Below, piece by piece: positions 35,799-44,944 of a DNA stretch of 64,000 nucleotides. The position numbers and the translations under genes were made by a program. The DNA is taken from positions 16,917 through 80,916 of the forward strand of contig CAUZEA010000012.1 of assembly GCA_963578605.1 (NCBI GenBank), written 5' to 3'. Each line of letters begins with the position of its first letter. Position 1 is the stretch's first letter. The notes beneath the pieces are model-generated. The model was not told the origin of the DNA. It saw only the letters and a program-made list of their open reading frames with translations, and ran no database searches. Source of the DNA: JAKVCB01 sp963578605. Lineage in GTDB: Bacteria > Planctomycetota > Planctomycetia > Pirellulales > Lacipirellulaceae.

Positions 35799-36611
35799 TC
35801 AATCGTTTGCACCTTCTGTGATCCGGCCGGTGAATTGAGAGCCAATGAGAAAACGCCGGGAATCGGGGAAATCGGTGAGCGTGGCGTGCCTGATTTCAGC
35901 AGACAAATTAATTACCGTCGGCCCGCGGCTTAACTTGATCACATAGTCTTGGGTAACTGGTGGGTTGTCCAGGAAGAAGCTGATTCCGCGCGCTCCAATA
36001 TTCCTGCATTCCACCTCAATAAAGCAGTCGTTGGTGGGCAGATGGCGGCCGTCGAATGGGGCAACACGTTGCCGTTGCCGATAATCGGGACGCCGCTCTG
36101 ACCGACGGTCGACCGCTTCGTCTCCAAGATCATAGGTCGCATTGAGTCGGGCGAGTTGTTGCTTCAGCTTGGCTGAAGTTTCCCGGGACCTGGTGAGGTG
36201 GTTTCCCACGACGAACTCGTTCGTCAGGTCGATGCCAGTTAGCAGGATTGCGGGGAGCGTTTGCTCAACAGTCTCGAGGCCTATGCCCGACCAGCGAATT
36301 CGTTTTTGGTTACCATGCTTCGTCTGCAGACAGGTTTCAAAGCGGTCGACTAGTTCACCGGAGATTATTTGGTTGATCTTCGCCTGGAGTGCGTCGGCTT
36401 CTCCTGGTAAAGCAACGGTATCGGCCAGATTGCGGTTGACGAGTTCTGCGATGGAAAAACCGGTTTGTTCGACGCAGGTGCCATTGCAATCGAGAATTGT
36501 TCCCCGTACCGAAAGCGTGAAAACCATCGCCTCGATCGATTGCAGGAGCGGAAAATATTTCGAATCGGTTGCAATCGTTGGTGGATCAGGTCGTTGGAAC
36601 GTGTTGGCCAT
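35799..36611 (-). CDS. PAS domain protein with C-terminal PilZ-like domain
   Basis: 270 residues. A PAS domain at about 20-130 (LQSIEAMVFTLSVRGTILDC ... FSIAELVNRNL) is followed by a short helix (SRETSAKLKQQLARLNATYD). About 170-265 is PilZ-like: the RxxxR element as RRPDYRQRQR, a beta barrel with ECRNIGARGISFFLDNPP, and a last strand FLIGSQFTGRI. The usual DxSxxG of PilZ is NIGARG here, so c-di-GMP binding is doubtful. It may link a small-molecule or redox signal to an effector. Confidence 0.7.
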   Translation of the reverse strand: MANTFQRPDPPTIATDSKYFPLLQSIEAMVFTLSVRGTILDCNGTCVEQTGFSIAELVNRNLADTVALPGEADALQAKINQIISGELVDRFETCLQTKHGNQKRIRWSGIGLETVEQTLPAILLTGIDLTNEFVVGNHLTRSRETSAKLKQQLARLNATYDLGDEAVDRRSERRPDYRQRQRVAPFDGRHLPTNDCFIEVECRNIGARGISFFLDNPPVTQDYVIKLSRGPTVINLSAEIRHATLTDFPDSRRFLIGSQFTGRITEGAND

Positions 36612-36821
36612 AACTGGGATTTGTCCTCAAGAAGAAGCAACGCGGGCCTACAAAGCTAGCTTATTTCGGTACTTTGCAGCCTGTGGTGGGAGGATGATTC
36701 AAATCGAACTCAACTGCGAAGTGGGCTGGGAGAAGCGTCACAATCGCCACAAACAGTTTTCATCAGCAGGATCGGATGGCCCCATCATGAGACTGCAGAG
36801 ATAGCCACTTGAGCGTAGCCG

Positions 36822-37565
36822 TCAAAGAATCCGAGTCCAGCTTTCCTGAAGGTAGCGGGTGGTCGCCAGCTTGAGTGTTTGTTCACGAGGCCAGTCGGTT
36901 AAAAAGTCATCTGCTTCCCACGCTTCGAAGATTGCTTCGCGCAGAGTTTCGATTGGGACGGACAAGTTAACCACGAATTGGTCGTGCGAACGCTGTTGTC
37001 GATATTCCGGTTGTCGCGGTGGCGTACGTAAACAAGTGGTGATGAGCGAGAGATCGAAGTTACTAAGCAGCGTCCCATGATAGAGAAAGTGATTTCGTTT
37101 AGCCCGCATGCTATTTCCGGAGAACTTCCATCCCGGGTGACTGCCCGTAAGTGAGGGTTGCAAGACGAGATCGCTTGTGCCGGAAAAATCGATATTCGGG
37201 ACCAGTGGTCGCAGTGCCTTGAGCATCCGATCCAGCACGCCGGAATGAGCCTGATTGATTGGGCGGAGTTCTGGTCGCCGGTGGTAGCTGAGAACAACGG
37301 CGTACATCAGGCAACCTGGCCCGGTAACAATGGCAGCCCCACCACTGGATCTCCGGAGGGCAGGAATACCCCGCTGTTGACAGGCGGCAAGATCGACTTC
37401 CTGTTCAAGTCTGGAGGAACGACCGACAACGACAAATGGCACGTCGGGTTCCCAGAGGCGTACAATTTCCACACCGCCCGGCTGCAATTCGGCCCAGTCC
37501 AGCAGGGCCTCGTCCAGGGCCAGATTTTTGGCGGGGGAATCGAGTGAAACACCGAGACGGTACAT
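36822..37565 (-). CDS. lipoate-protein ligase A-like (biotin/lipoate transferase fold)
   Basis: 247 residues from ATG 37565 (MYRLGVSLDSPAKNLALDEA). LplA/LipB catalytic fold: LDEALLDW, PFVVVGRSSRLEQEVDLAAC, the RRSSGGAAIVTGPGCLMYAV loop that binds lipoyl-AMP, and the catalytic-type Lys in KFSGNSMRAKRNHFLYHGTL (about residue 143). Such enzymes attach lipoate or octanoate to E2/GcvH domains. Without a C-terminal accessory domain it could be a ligase lacking part of the adenylation role, or an octanoyltransferase (LipM-like). The gene is divergent from the HEAT protein at 37692. Confidence 0.85.
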   Translation of the reverse strand: MYRLGVSLDSPAKNLALDEALLDWAELQPGGVEIVRLWEPDVPFVVVGRSSRLEQEVDLAACQQRGIPALRRSSGGAAIVTGPGCLMYAVVLSYHRRPELRPINQAHSGVLDRMLKALRPLVPNIDFSGTSDLVLQPSLTGSHPGWKFSGNSMRAKRNHFLYHGTLLSNFDLSLITTCLRTPPRQPEYRQQRSHDQFVVNLSVPIETLREAIFEAWEADDFLTDWPREQTLKLATTRYLQESWTRIL

Positions 37566-37691
37566 GATTGGCAGGCGTTGGGTAGGGGGTGCTAGGCGCA
37601 GGATCGCCAATGTTGGATTCTAGGGGGTGGTGACTCTGGAACCAACCAGTCCCCAACTCCTTTGTTTCCAATCCTTGAGCCATCCGTAACC

Positions 37692-38756
37692 ATGTCTGAT
37701 TCGAGTCTATCCAGCGATTCCACGGGCCACCCGTCAGGGCCCCATTACCCCGACGACCAATTGCCGCCAGTTGAACCACCGTCGGCAGGGTTCATTCTGC
37801 AGTTGTTTGTGATTCCCGGGGTGATCGTGGTAGTAATTGTAGCGGTTTGGCTCATGTTCAGCTGGATTGCCCACCATGCTTCGACCCGCCCGGAAGATGT
37901 CGTACAGGGCTTGCGAGGCTCTGGCCCGGCGCGTTGGCAGCGGGCAAACGAACTAGCCGACATGCTTCGCAACAGCCGCCATACTGAATTTCGCCGCAAC
38001 TCTAACGCGGCAATGCAACTTGCGGAGATCCTCCAACGCGAGTTGACGACAGCGACGTCTCCGGGTGGGATGGAACCTGGAGCGGTGAATTTACGATATT
38101 TTATTTGTCGCGCGTTGGGGGAATTTGAAGTAGCGGATGGGTTAGAGGTACTGATTGAGGCGGCGACAACCTCTCGCGACCCGCGCGAACAATGGGTCCG
38201 GCGAGGCGCCATCCAGGCAATAGCCGTGCTTGGTTATCATCTGCAGCAAAGCAATCCAAACGGCCTGTCGGAGTACGCCACGCTCGAACCGACATTAATT
38301 CTACTGGCGAATGAAGAAAACGAACTGATTCGCTCTGAAACAGCGTTTGCGTTAGGGCGGATCGGGACCCCGGGCATGATGAAGCAACTGGAGATCATGA
38401 TCGACGACCCCCATTCCGACACGCGCTACAATGCAGCTGTTGCCCTGGCTCAACAAGGCAATGCGATTGCGATCGAAACGCTCGCCGAGATGCTCGATAG
38501 CGAAGAGCTGGGTAGTGCGACGGAGGAGCCCGACCCGCAGTCACAGTTTGTCAAGCGGGCAGTCATTATGAAAAACGCGATGCAGGGCACCGTTGAGCTT
38601 GCCCGGCAGAATTCCGAGTCCGACTTGTCATCAATCACACAGGCCCTGCAAGAGATCGTAACTGCCAATCCAACCGAATTGTACGAATCCCGAATCGACC
38701 CGCATGTGCAGGCCAAAGCGAAACGAACACTTGAGCATTTACAGGGAATACCTTGA
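37692..38756 (+). CDS. membrane-anchored HEAT-repeat protein
   Basis: 354 residues from ATG 37692. A Ser/Pro-rich cytosolic head (about 1-35) is followed by one membrane helix (FILQLFVIPGVIVVVIVAVW, about 35-60), then a helical solenoid. Recognisable repeats include YFICRALGEFEVADGLEVL, ETAFALGRIGTPGMMKQL, and YNAAVALAQQGNAIAIETLA. No catalytic motif, so it is probably a scaffold on the membrane. Planctomycetes have many such proteins. No partner is evident from the neighbours (divergent lipoate ligase, downstream YTV protein). Confidence 0.8.
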   Translation: MSDSSLSSDSTGHPSGPHYPDDQLPPVEPPSAGFILQLFVIPGVIVVVIVAVWLMFSWIAHHASTRPEDVVQGLRGSGPARWQRANELADMLRNSRHTEFRRNSNAAMQLAEILQRELTTATSPGGMEPGAVNLRYFICRALGEFEVADGLEVLIEAATTSRDPREQWVRRGAIQAIAVLGYHLQQSNPNGLSEYATLEPTLILLANEENELIRSETAFALGRIGTPGMMKQLEIMIDDPHSDTRYNAAVALAQQGNAIAIETLAEMLDSEELGSATEEPDPQSQFVKRAVIMKNAMQGTVELARQNSESDLSSITQALQEIVTANPTELYESRIDPHVQAKAKRTLEHLQGIP

Positions 38757-39130
38757 CACCTTGCAACGTTGCCGGCGATTATCAATTTTCCCGATTTGCG
38801 TTTTGAGCGCGGGCAACTTCTTCAGGTTGTACGGGTTGTGACGTTTTGCCGACAAAATTTTATTGGCTGTTCAGGGTGTTGTCAGCTTGTCCCTGGCTCG
38901 GCTGTCGGTTCAAAATGGATTGGACTTGAGAATTTTTTCTAATCGCAAGTTGTTGTCCCGTCAGAACTTGGCGGGTGTGATAGCTTGCAAGCGGATCTTT
39001 AGTCATTTGCCTTGCGGTGGTTTAGCCTGCAGAGTTGAGACGAAGGGTTGCGCACCCGAGGGATTACAGCCCTTGTCGGGTCTCGCTAGGACGCGGACAA
39101 CATCTTTAAAACAGCAAACAGGTCGGGTGC
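38757..39130. other. intergenic, nothing recognised
   Basis: About 370 bp between two plus-strand genes. It must contain the promoter of the YTV gene. No clear hairpin or repeat is seen. Confidence 0.4.
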
Positions 39131-40297
39131 ATGACAATTCGTATAGCTATTGTTTTGATTGGGTTGACGTTGATAGCCTGCGGGGCAAATCCGGGTGAGG
39201 CACTGGCGTCCTGTGGTCAGGAATATCGCATCGTTTGTAAGACGGTCTACGAGGAGCGGGAAGTTACTTACTATCGGATCGAGCAGGAGACCGTGTGCGA
39301 GCAACGCCAGGTTGTTCGTCGAGTCCCGGTCTGGGAAACAGAGGCCCGAGAGCGCCGTTATACGGTCCTCAAGCCAGTTCGCGAAACGCAGGTGCGGGAA
39401 GAGCGATATTGCGTACAGCGGCCAGTATGGGAGACCGTGGTCCGCGACTGCAGTTATGATCAGGTTCGGACCGTCAGCGAGACATGTGAGCGTGAAGAAC
39501 GATATTGCGTACAGCGACCGGTTTGGGAAACCAGCTGTCGCGAAGAGCGGTATTGTGTCCAGCGACCGGTTTGGGAAACCGCCGAGCGTCAGATTTGCCG
39601 TACCGTCATGCGACCAGTAACGACTTGTCGTACCGTTTTGCGAGACCAGGGATGTTGGGGGACCCAGTGTGTGGCCGTACCGGGTGCCGTCTCCCCGCCC
39701 CGTTTGACCTGGTTGTCCTCCACGGAGGTTGTGAACCCTCAGACGGGACAAGTCCAAATTCAACGGGGGGGATTCAACTGGGCCAGGTATCAGGCACCAC
39801 CACAACAGGTGGCGCAGCGTGTGTGGCGACCGAATATCGTAGCAGAACAAGTCTCCGAGACTCGATATGTTCCTCAGCAGGTTGTCGAGCGGGTGCCGTA
39901 TCAGGTTTGCCGGATGGTGACCGAGGAGCGGGTCCGCAAAGTACCCGTACGAACCTGCCGAATGGTGACCGAGGAGTGTGTCCGCAAGGTACCGTATACG
40001 GTTTGCCGCCAAGTTACCGAGCGAATTGAGCGCAAAGTGCCGGTACAAGTTTGTCGGATGATCACCGAGGAACGTGTCCGCAAGGTGCCGTACACGGTCT
40101 GCCGGATGGTGGCCGAAGAGTGTGTCGAACCCTATGAGGTTCGCGTGTGCCGCTACGAATGCCGTCAGGAAACGATCGAAGAACCACGTACAGTGTGTAA
40201 ACGTGTTCCAGTGACGTACACGTATCGTGTACCAAAGACCATCACGGTTCGCGTGCCGTGCGATTCTTGTGACCCGTGCTGCGACCCGTGTGGTTAG
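39131..40297 (+). CDS. YTV-repeat exported protein (cell-envelope)
   Basis: 388 residues. N-terminal signal peptide (MTIRIAIVLIGLTLIACGAN), then almost entirely short Cys/Val/Arg/Glu repeats. The N-terminal half has YCVQRPVWET units (four copies). A central unique segment (about 175-240) contains GCWGTQCVAVPGAV. The C-terminal half has YTVCRMVTEERVRKVP units. It ends CDSCDPCCDPCG. This matches the YTV family known from the protein cell walls of Rhodopirellula-type planctomycetes, where many Cys could cross-link. A role in the cell wall is established for relatives and inferred here. The 3' end is duplicated past the stop. Confidence 0.88.
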   Translation: MTIRIAIVLIGLTLIACGANPGEALASCGQEYRIVCKTVYEEREVTYYRIEQETVCEQRQVVRRVPVWETEARERRYTVLKPVRETQVREERYCVQRPVWETVVRDCSYDQVRTVSETCEREERYCVQRPVWETSCREERYCVQRPVWETAERQICRTVMRPVTTCRTVLRDQGCWGTQCVAVPGAVSPPRLTWLSSTEVVNPQTGQVQIQRGGFNWARYQAPPQQVAQRVWRPNIVAEQVSETRYVPQQVVERVPYQVCRMVTEERVRKVPVRTCRMVTEECVRKVPYTVCRQVTERIERKVPVQVCRMITEERVRKVPYTVCRMVAEECVEPYEVRVCRYECRQETIEEPRTVCKRVPVTYTYRVPKTITVRVPCDSCDPCCDPCG

Positions 40298-40339
40298 GAC
40301 CACTCGTGCGGTTAAGACTACTCATGCGGTTAAGACGAG
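40289..40339 (+). repeat. 18-bp tandem repeat across the YTV stop codon
   Basis: Units TGTGGTTAGGACCACTCG (40289-40306), TGCGGTTAAGACTACTCA (40307-40324) and a partial third (40325-40339). In the gene's frame each unit ends the protein anew (CG-stop). Extra stop-containing copies of the gene end therefore follow the real stop. Confidence 0.85.
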
Positions 40340-40532
40340 AGGTCTTTTAACACGGGGAATGGGTCCCTCGGCCGTCAGCGTACCCAGCCGCAGCAGGTCT
40401 CTTGTCGCTGTTGCTGCGAGTGGATCTTCACTTCGCCCTTACGACCCTCTCACCTCGGCGCGTCAAATATGTCACAATGAGGTTGCCAATCCCGGGAACG
40501 GGTAACCCTTTTAACTGGCGTGGAGCGAGAGC

Positions 40533-41447
40533 GTGGCGACCGAAGACCCAACCGAAGACGTGCGTGGTTTGTACACGGCTGCCATGCTTGCCGAATTGAT
40601 GGGGGTTTCGGTATCTGCAATTCGACGATGGATTCGCCGGAATTATTTGGTTGCTTCGGTTGAAGTGCATCGGGTGACCTATCTGGCTCCGGGGGAGTTG
40701 CATGTTGCGAGACTCCTTGCCGAGATCTTGAATTCTGGCTGCTCGCTTGCTGGTATCGACACAAAGATGGGCGAACTTGCCAGGGTCTTGCCGGGGGTAG
40801 CCAGGCCACTTTGTGAACTGCCAATGGTCGTAGAAGGTCAGCAGTTGCTTTTGCGGCGTGGCGATGAGCTGAGTGAACCGAGCGGGCAATTGCTGCTGAA
40901 CTTCGACGCTACTTCGGATCAAGGTGACGCCGCTTCCCTAATCCAGTCCATTCCGTTTGACAAAGAGAGCATTTCAACAGGGGATGGCTACGGTGTTGAG
41001 CAACTCCGCGAATTAGCGGGTGAACTCGAAGCCGAGGGTGACCTCAAAGGTGCCTTGGACTTTTATCGGTCGATTGTGGTTGCGGGCAGCGGTGCTGCCG
41101 AGGACCACTTTGCCTTGGGTAATTTGCTGTACCAAACCGGTGATCTCTCTGCTGCCCGCGAGCGGTTCTATGTGGCAATTGAGCTGGCTGACGATTATAT
41201 CGAGGCGCGGCTTAACCTTGGTTGTGTACTCGTGGAACTCAACGAGCCAGACCTTGCCGAAGCTGCGTATCGAGGGGCCTTGGATTGTCACCCGGATTAC
41301 GCCGACGTTCACTATCACTTGGCACGGCTTTTGGACCAGTTGGGGCGTTGTAACGAGGCATTGAATCATTGGGCCCATTTTCGCGATTTGACACCAGAAA
41401 GCCCCTGGGCCGAGGAGGCACAAGATCGGCTTTCGGCAGTCGAGTAG
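40533..41447 (+). CDS. MerR-type HTH and TPR fusion protein
   Basis: 304 residues from GTG 40533. Residues 12-65 form a MerR-like winged helix (LYTAAMLAELMGVSVSAIRR, WIRRNYLVASVEVHR, TYLAPGELHVARLLAEI). A central linker of about 60 residues leads to four or more TPR units from about residue 150 (LAGELEAEGDLKGALDFYRS, LGNLLYQTGDLSAARERFYV, LGCVLVELNEPDLAEAAYRG, LARLLDQLGRCNEALNHWAH). DNA binding plus a protein-interaction solenoid suggests a regulator controlled by a partner protein rather than a small ligand. No effector domain is visible. Confidence 0.85.
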   Translation: MATEDPTEDVRGLYTAAMLAELMGVSVSAIRRWIRRNYLVASVEVHRVTYLAPGELHVARLLAEILNSGCSLAGIDTKMGELARVLPGVARPLCELPMVVEGQQLLLRRGDELSEPSGQLLLNFDATSDQGDAASLIQSIPFDKESISTGDGYGVEQLRELAGELEAEGDLKGALDFYRSIVVAGSGAAEDHFALGNLLYQTGDLSAARERFYVAIELADDYIEARLNLGCVLVELNEPDLAEAAYRGALDCHPDYADVHYHLARLLDQLGRCNEALNHWAHFRDLTPESPWAEEAQDRLSAVE

Positions 41448-41671
41448 CCGGATGGGGCTGGACCGGCAAGGGCGTTGGAGTTGGGACCTGGTAGTGATGG
41501 AAAGGGGATTCGTGGTAGGAGCGGGACCCGGTTGGCCCGGCCTTCTGGAGACGTTCGACGGTGGTAAAAAGGTTGCGATCGGACGTCCGCTGGGGTTGTC
41601 ACGTCGGCTTGTGGGTCGGCAGAATGAAGTGTTGAGCGCATTGTGCTACGTCCCGTTGCGAAACAAGTGCC

Positions 41672-43045
41672 ATGGGCGAGATACTTTTTCGCTATGAGCG
41701 GCTGGACCCGACGAGTTGGATTTATCTCTCGTCCTTATTGACGATTGCGCTTTATGTCAAATTTGGCCGGCTATGGAGCATACGCAACCTTGATTTAATC
41801 GGGCTGATTTTCCTGGCACCTGGTCTGCTCCTGGTCAAATACGGTGCCGACCTTGCTCCTTTTGACACGCAGGCGTCCCTGATTGGGCACGTTGGTCACA
41901 TCTGGCTCATTGTTGTCAGTGCGTTATTTTTAGTCCGCCTGCTGTTGGACACATCGATGGTACGGCGGCCCTTGCTCGAGCCCAATTTAAGCGTCGGGGG
42001 AATGACGTTTCTCGGGATTTCGCTGCTGGTGTTTTTAATGGCCAATGTGATTACCGGTCGTCCTGGCGTGCACGACCTGGCCGGCTCGAAGCGGGCGGCA
42101 GAGTTGAGTTCCTTGGAGGCCTCTCCCGCCGAGATCAATACACTCAAGACGCACGGGCCCGGATTCCCTTTGCTGTATTTGTTGCCGCATATATCGACCG
42201 AGAAACTGCTCAAGGAAGCAGGGACGAATGAAGGCGGTGCGGTCGCCGACCTGCAGCAACCGGCACAAATGGTCCATGCGGTGACTGCCCGTGTCGTGGC
42301 AATCATTTCGCAGATTATGATCGTATTGGGGATGGCATTGATTGGCTTGCGCCACTTCGACAACATCAAGACGGGAATTGCGGCAGCGACACTTTACATG
42401 TTGCTTCCCTATACGGCGATGTGGACAGGTAGCGTGACGCACGCCCTTCCGGGGGCTCTTTTGGTATGGGCGATCGTCGCCTATCGCCATCCACTGATTG
42501 GGGGGATGATACTGGGCCTGGCATTTGGCACGATTTATTACCCGCTGTTCTTGTTGCCGCTCTGGATGAGTTTTTATTGGCGGAGAGGCCTGATGCAATT
42601 CCTGTCCGGTGCGGTCACGATGGTAGCCCTGCTGGTCGTCACACTGGCGATTACTTCGGTCGATGCCGCGATGTTCTTTGCTCGTTTGCAGCAGATGTTT
42701 GGAGCTCGATTTCCGATTGGCGAAGATGTCGTAGGTATCTGGAAATACTGGAACGACGTTTATCGTTATCCAATCCTGGCTGGTTTCATCTTTCTTAGCC
42801 TGGCTTTTGCGATTTGGCCTGCTCAAAAAAATCTGGGAACTTTAATGAGTGGATCTGCAGCGTTGATGCTGGGTACGCAGTTCTGGCATGCCCATAGTGG
42901 GGGCTTGGCGCTAGCCTGGTACCTTCCACTATTGCTGATGACGATCTTTCGCCCCAATCTGGAAGACCGTGTAGCACTTTCGGTGTTGGGAGGTGGAGGA
43001 TCGCGAGGGAGGCGACGCGGCAAGGTCGTCGTGCGCGCCGCGTGA
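41672..43045 (+). CDS. polytopic membrane protein, unknown function
   Basis: 457 residues with about 11-12 membrane helices, e.g. LDLIGLIFLAPGLLLVKYG, GHIWLIVVSALFLVRLLL, MTFLGISLLVFLMANVI, IISQIMIVLGMALIGL, PLIGGMILGLAFGTIYYPLF and AWYLPLLLMTIF. A large loop around residues 130-200 (GRPGVHDLAGSKRAAELSSL) is extracytoplasmic or cytosolic. The general shape recalls glycosyltransferase (GT-C-like) membrane enzymes, but I see no catalytic DxD/ExD motif in a first loop, so this is only a possibility. It is convergent with the CoA-binding protein. Confidence 0.75.
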   Translation: MGEILFRYERLDPTSWIYLSSLLTIALYVKFGRLWSIRNLDLIGLIFLAPGLLLVKYGADLAPFDTQASLIGHVGHIWLIVVSALFLVRLLLDTSMVRRPLLEPNLSVGGMTFLGISLLVFLMANVITGRPGVHDLAGSKRAAELSSLEASPAEINTLKTHGPGFPLLYLLPHISTEKLLKEAGTNEGGAVADLQQPAQMVHAVTARVVAIISQIMIVLGMALIGLRHFDNIKTGIAAATLYMLLPYTAMWTGSVTHALPGALLVWAIVAYRHPLIGGMILGLAFGTIYYPLFLLPLWMSFYWRRGLMQFLSGAVTMVALLVVTLAITSVDAAMFFARLQQMFGARFPIGEDVVGIWKYWNDVYRYPILAGFIFLSLAFAIWPAQKNLGTLMSGSAALMLGTQFWHAHSGGLALAWYLPLLLMTIFRPNLEDRVALSVLGGGGSRGRRRGKVVVRAA

Positions 43046-43055
43046 GTTTTTGCTG

Positions 43056-43439
43056 CTAGTCGGGCAGTGCGTGGGGGTTCACGCCGGCGTCGACAATGCT
43101 GCAGGCCACGATCGGATCAAGCCCCAACTCACGGGCACGCGCCACCACTTCTGGAGCGTCACTTCCCGGGTTGAGCCAAAGTTGATCGCACCCTTTAGCC
43201 GCGATTTCTTCGAGCAGCCAGATGCCGATTGCCGGTGGCAAATATAAGCTGATGCGATCGAGCTTTTGGACCGGAACGTCGGCCAGGGTTGGGTAGACGC
43301 GAAGTCCTTCGATGGAGCCTCCCTTGGGATTGACCGGGTAGACATCATATCCCCGGGTCAAATGGGCACGAATCGATTTGTTTCCAAATTTAGCCCGATC
43401 GGCACTTGCTCCGAGAATTGCAACGGTTGGTTTTGTCAT
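43056..43439 (-). CDS. CoA-binding domain protein
   Basis: 127 residues, one Rossmann CoA_binding domain (YccU-like): VAILGASADRAKFGNKSIRA, GYDVYPVNPKGGSIEGLRVY, SLYLPPAIGIWLLEEIAAKG, LWLNPGSDAPEVVARARELG and a C-terminal IVACSIVDAG. Similar single-domain proteins bind CoA in crystals, but no reaction is known. It has no signal and no obvious operon partner: the neighbour on the right is the TPR/HEAT protein, 177 bp away on the same strand and transcribed before it. Confidence 0.9.
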   Translation of the reverse strand: MTKPTVAILGASADRAKFGNKSIRAHLTRGYDVYPVNPKGGSIEGLRVYPTLADVPVQKLDRISLYLPPAIGIWLLEEIAAKGCDQLWLNPGSDAPEVVARARELGLDPIVACSIVDAGVNPHALPD

Positions 43440-43615
43440 GAGAACACCCTGATTCCAGCAGGAAAAAAAGATCGCAAAAATGTCGTCATCTCATGGTCCG
43501 TTGCTCGTGCCGGCAGAATCGCTTCCCCCAGTCGACCACACCGCTTCAGGCCCCTCTGGGGAAGCGGGTGACCTGCTGGAATGCTCAAGGGGGACCGCAG
43601 AGTTGGAGGAGGCCA

Positions 43616-44836
43616 TTAGTCGTCGCGTCGCATGTCGACTCGTGTGCTGGTTTGCTGGGCGGCCAGCCAGGTGTGCCAACGTGGCTGATCGTAATCGAAG
43701 CTTTTCCCGTCAGAAAGGATCACCAGTGCACTGAGCACCGAGGGGTTTTTCAACAGCCGTTTTTCGATCCGTGGACCACTGCTCCCAAATGAAAAAGCAC
43801 CGGAACTGGGGCTGAATTCGTATCGGTCTCCTCCGGAGGGACCGGCTCCCAAAACGAATTTGTGTTCGGTGACGAGTGCGTCAATGAGCGGGTAGATCGT
43901 GCTGGGATCGCCAATTTCCTGCAGGGCCAACGCGGCACGGTTGACAACGAGATTCTCCTGGCTCTGGAGTGCCCGCACAAAAGAGCTGGAGGTTCCCGGG
44001 TGTGTTGAATCAATCAGATACTCCAGGCTTTGCACGCGGACCTCTTCAAGGGGATCATAAAGTACGTGGTTCACCAACACGTTGATCGTAGTCTGATGAG
44101 GAATCTGCGACAGCACTTCCAGCAACATCAGTTTGACTTGGACGTTTTCTTCGTGCTTGAGCAGCTTTGCCACAGCGTCAGCTGCAAGTGGGTCCCGGAT
44201 CGCGGCAAGGTTCTTCTGAGCTTCGAGTGCTTTATCGTGGTGTCGGTCGAAAAGCTGCCGATACCAGCGTTGCACACGCCCGCGCCACTGGGCAGCTGTG
44301 GAATCGCGTTTTTCAGCCCGTTCGAGCAACTCGATTTCCTGTTGCGTGCGGTATTTGCCTTGGTAGATCAACAAGCCGCGCGAAGCCATGAGCTCTTCAC
44401 GATTCATCCAGGTGCCTCCGATCGCCTGAAAACCGAGCCGTTGCCGGGCTTGGGGATTTTGGGGATCGAGTTCCAGGACCCGTTGAAGATGTTGTTCTGC
44501 CTGCTCGGAGAGCTGATTTTCACGACACCACTCGGCCAGTTCCCAGTGGGCCTCCGGCGTGTCGGCGATCTGGTGGGCGCGCTGAGAATACTCGCGATCT
44601 GCATCGGTTTGTTGAACCACGCGGACGACCTGCTGCCGGTTGACAACAATTCGTCCATGAGCCGGTGTTTCGATCACGAAGTGCTCTGGCCGTCCTTGGT
44701 CATGGATGACATGACCTTCGATTTGCCCACCCGATTTGAGTTTCACCAGGTCGGCCGGTGCCCACAACGGACAGAGCAGGACGGTCAACAGAATCGAACC
44801 AGGCAACAGGGAGGCAGGAAGTTGCATGAAAACCAT
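43616..44836 (-). CDS. exported TPR/HEAT-repeat protein
   Basis: 406 residues from ATG 44836 (an in-frame ATG at 44827 is equally possible). Signal peptide MQLPASLLPGSILLTVLLCP. Then a small beta domain (VKLKSGGQIEGHVI, PAHGRIVVNRQQVVRVV; about 30-80), TPR-like helices (HWELAEWCRENQLSEQAEQH), and HEAT repeats (AVAKLLKHEENVQVKLMLLE, ALALQEIGDPSTIYPLIDAL). A frequent planctomycete layout with periplasmic localisation expected. No catalytic residues are seen. Function is unknown. Confidence 0.8.
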   Translation of the reverse strand: MVFMQLPASLLPGSILLTVLLCPLWAPADLVKLKSGGQIEGHVIHDQGRPEHFVIETPAHGRIVVNRQQVVRVVQQTDADREYSQRAHQIADTPEAHWELAEWCRENQLSEQAEQHLQRVLELDPQNPQARQRLGFQAIGGTWMNREELMASRGLLIYQGKYRTQQEIELLERAEKRDSTAAQWRGRVQRWYRQLFDRHHDKALEAQKNLAAIRDPLAADAVAKLLKHEENVQVKLMLLEVLSQIPHQTTINVLVNHVLYDPLEEVRVQSLEYLIDSTHPGTSSSFVRALQSQENLVVNRAALALQEIGDPSTIYPLIDALVTEHKFVLGAGPSGGDRYEFSPSSGAFSFGSSGPRIEKRLLKNPSVLSALVILSDGKSFDYDQPRWHTWLAAQQTSTRVDMRRDD

Positions 44837-44944
44837 GTTTTCGTTGGTGATCGCGCTGGAATGACGGTCTTTTCCAGTATACAAGATTCGAGGTGGCCGG
44901 AGTCGTCGATTTCCTGCTTCCATCCCGCACAATCGCTAGATTCG

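Noticed and set aside
39086..40303. 405-codon open frame antisense to the YTV gene
   Set aside because: It exists because the repeats of the real gene lack reverse-strand stops. It is His/Leu/Thr-rich with no signal or family, and the sense frame has a signal peptide and known repeats.
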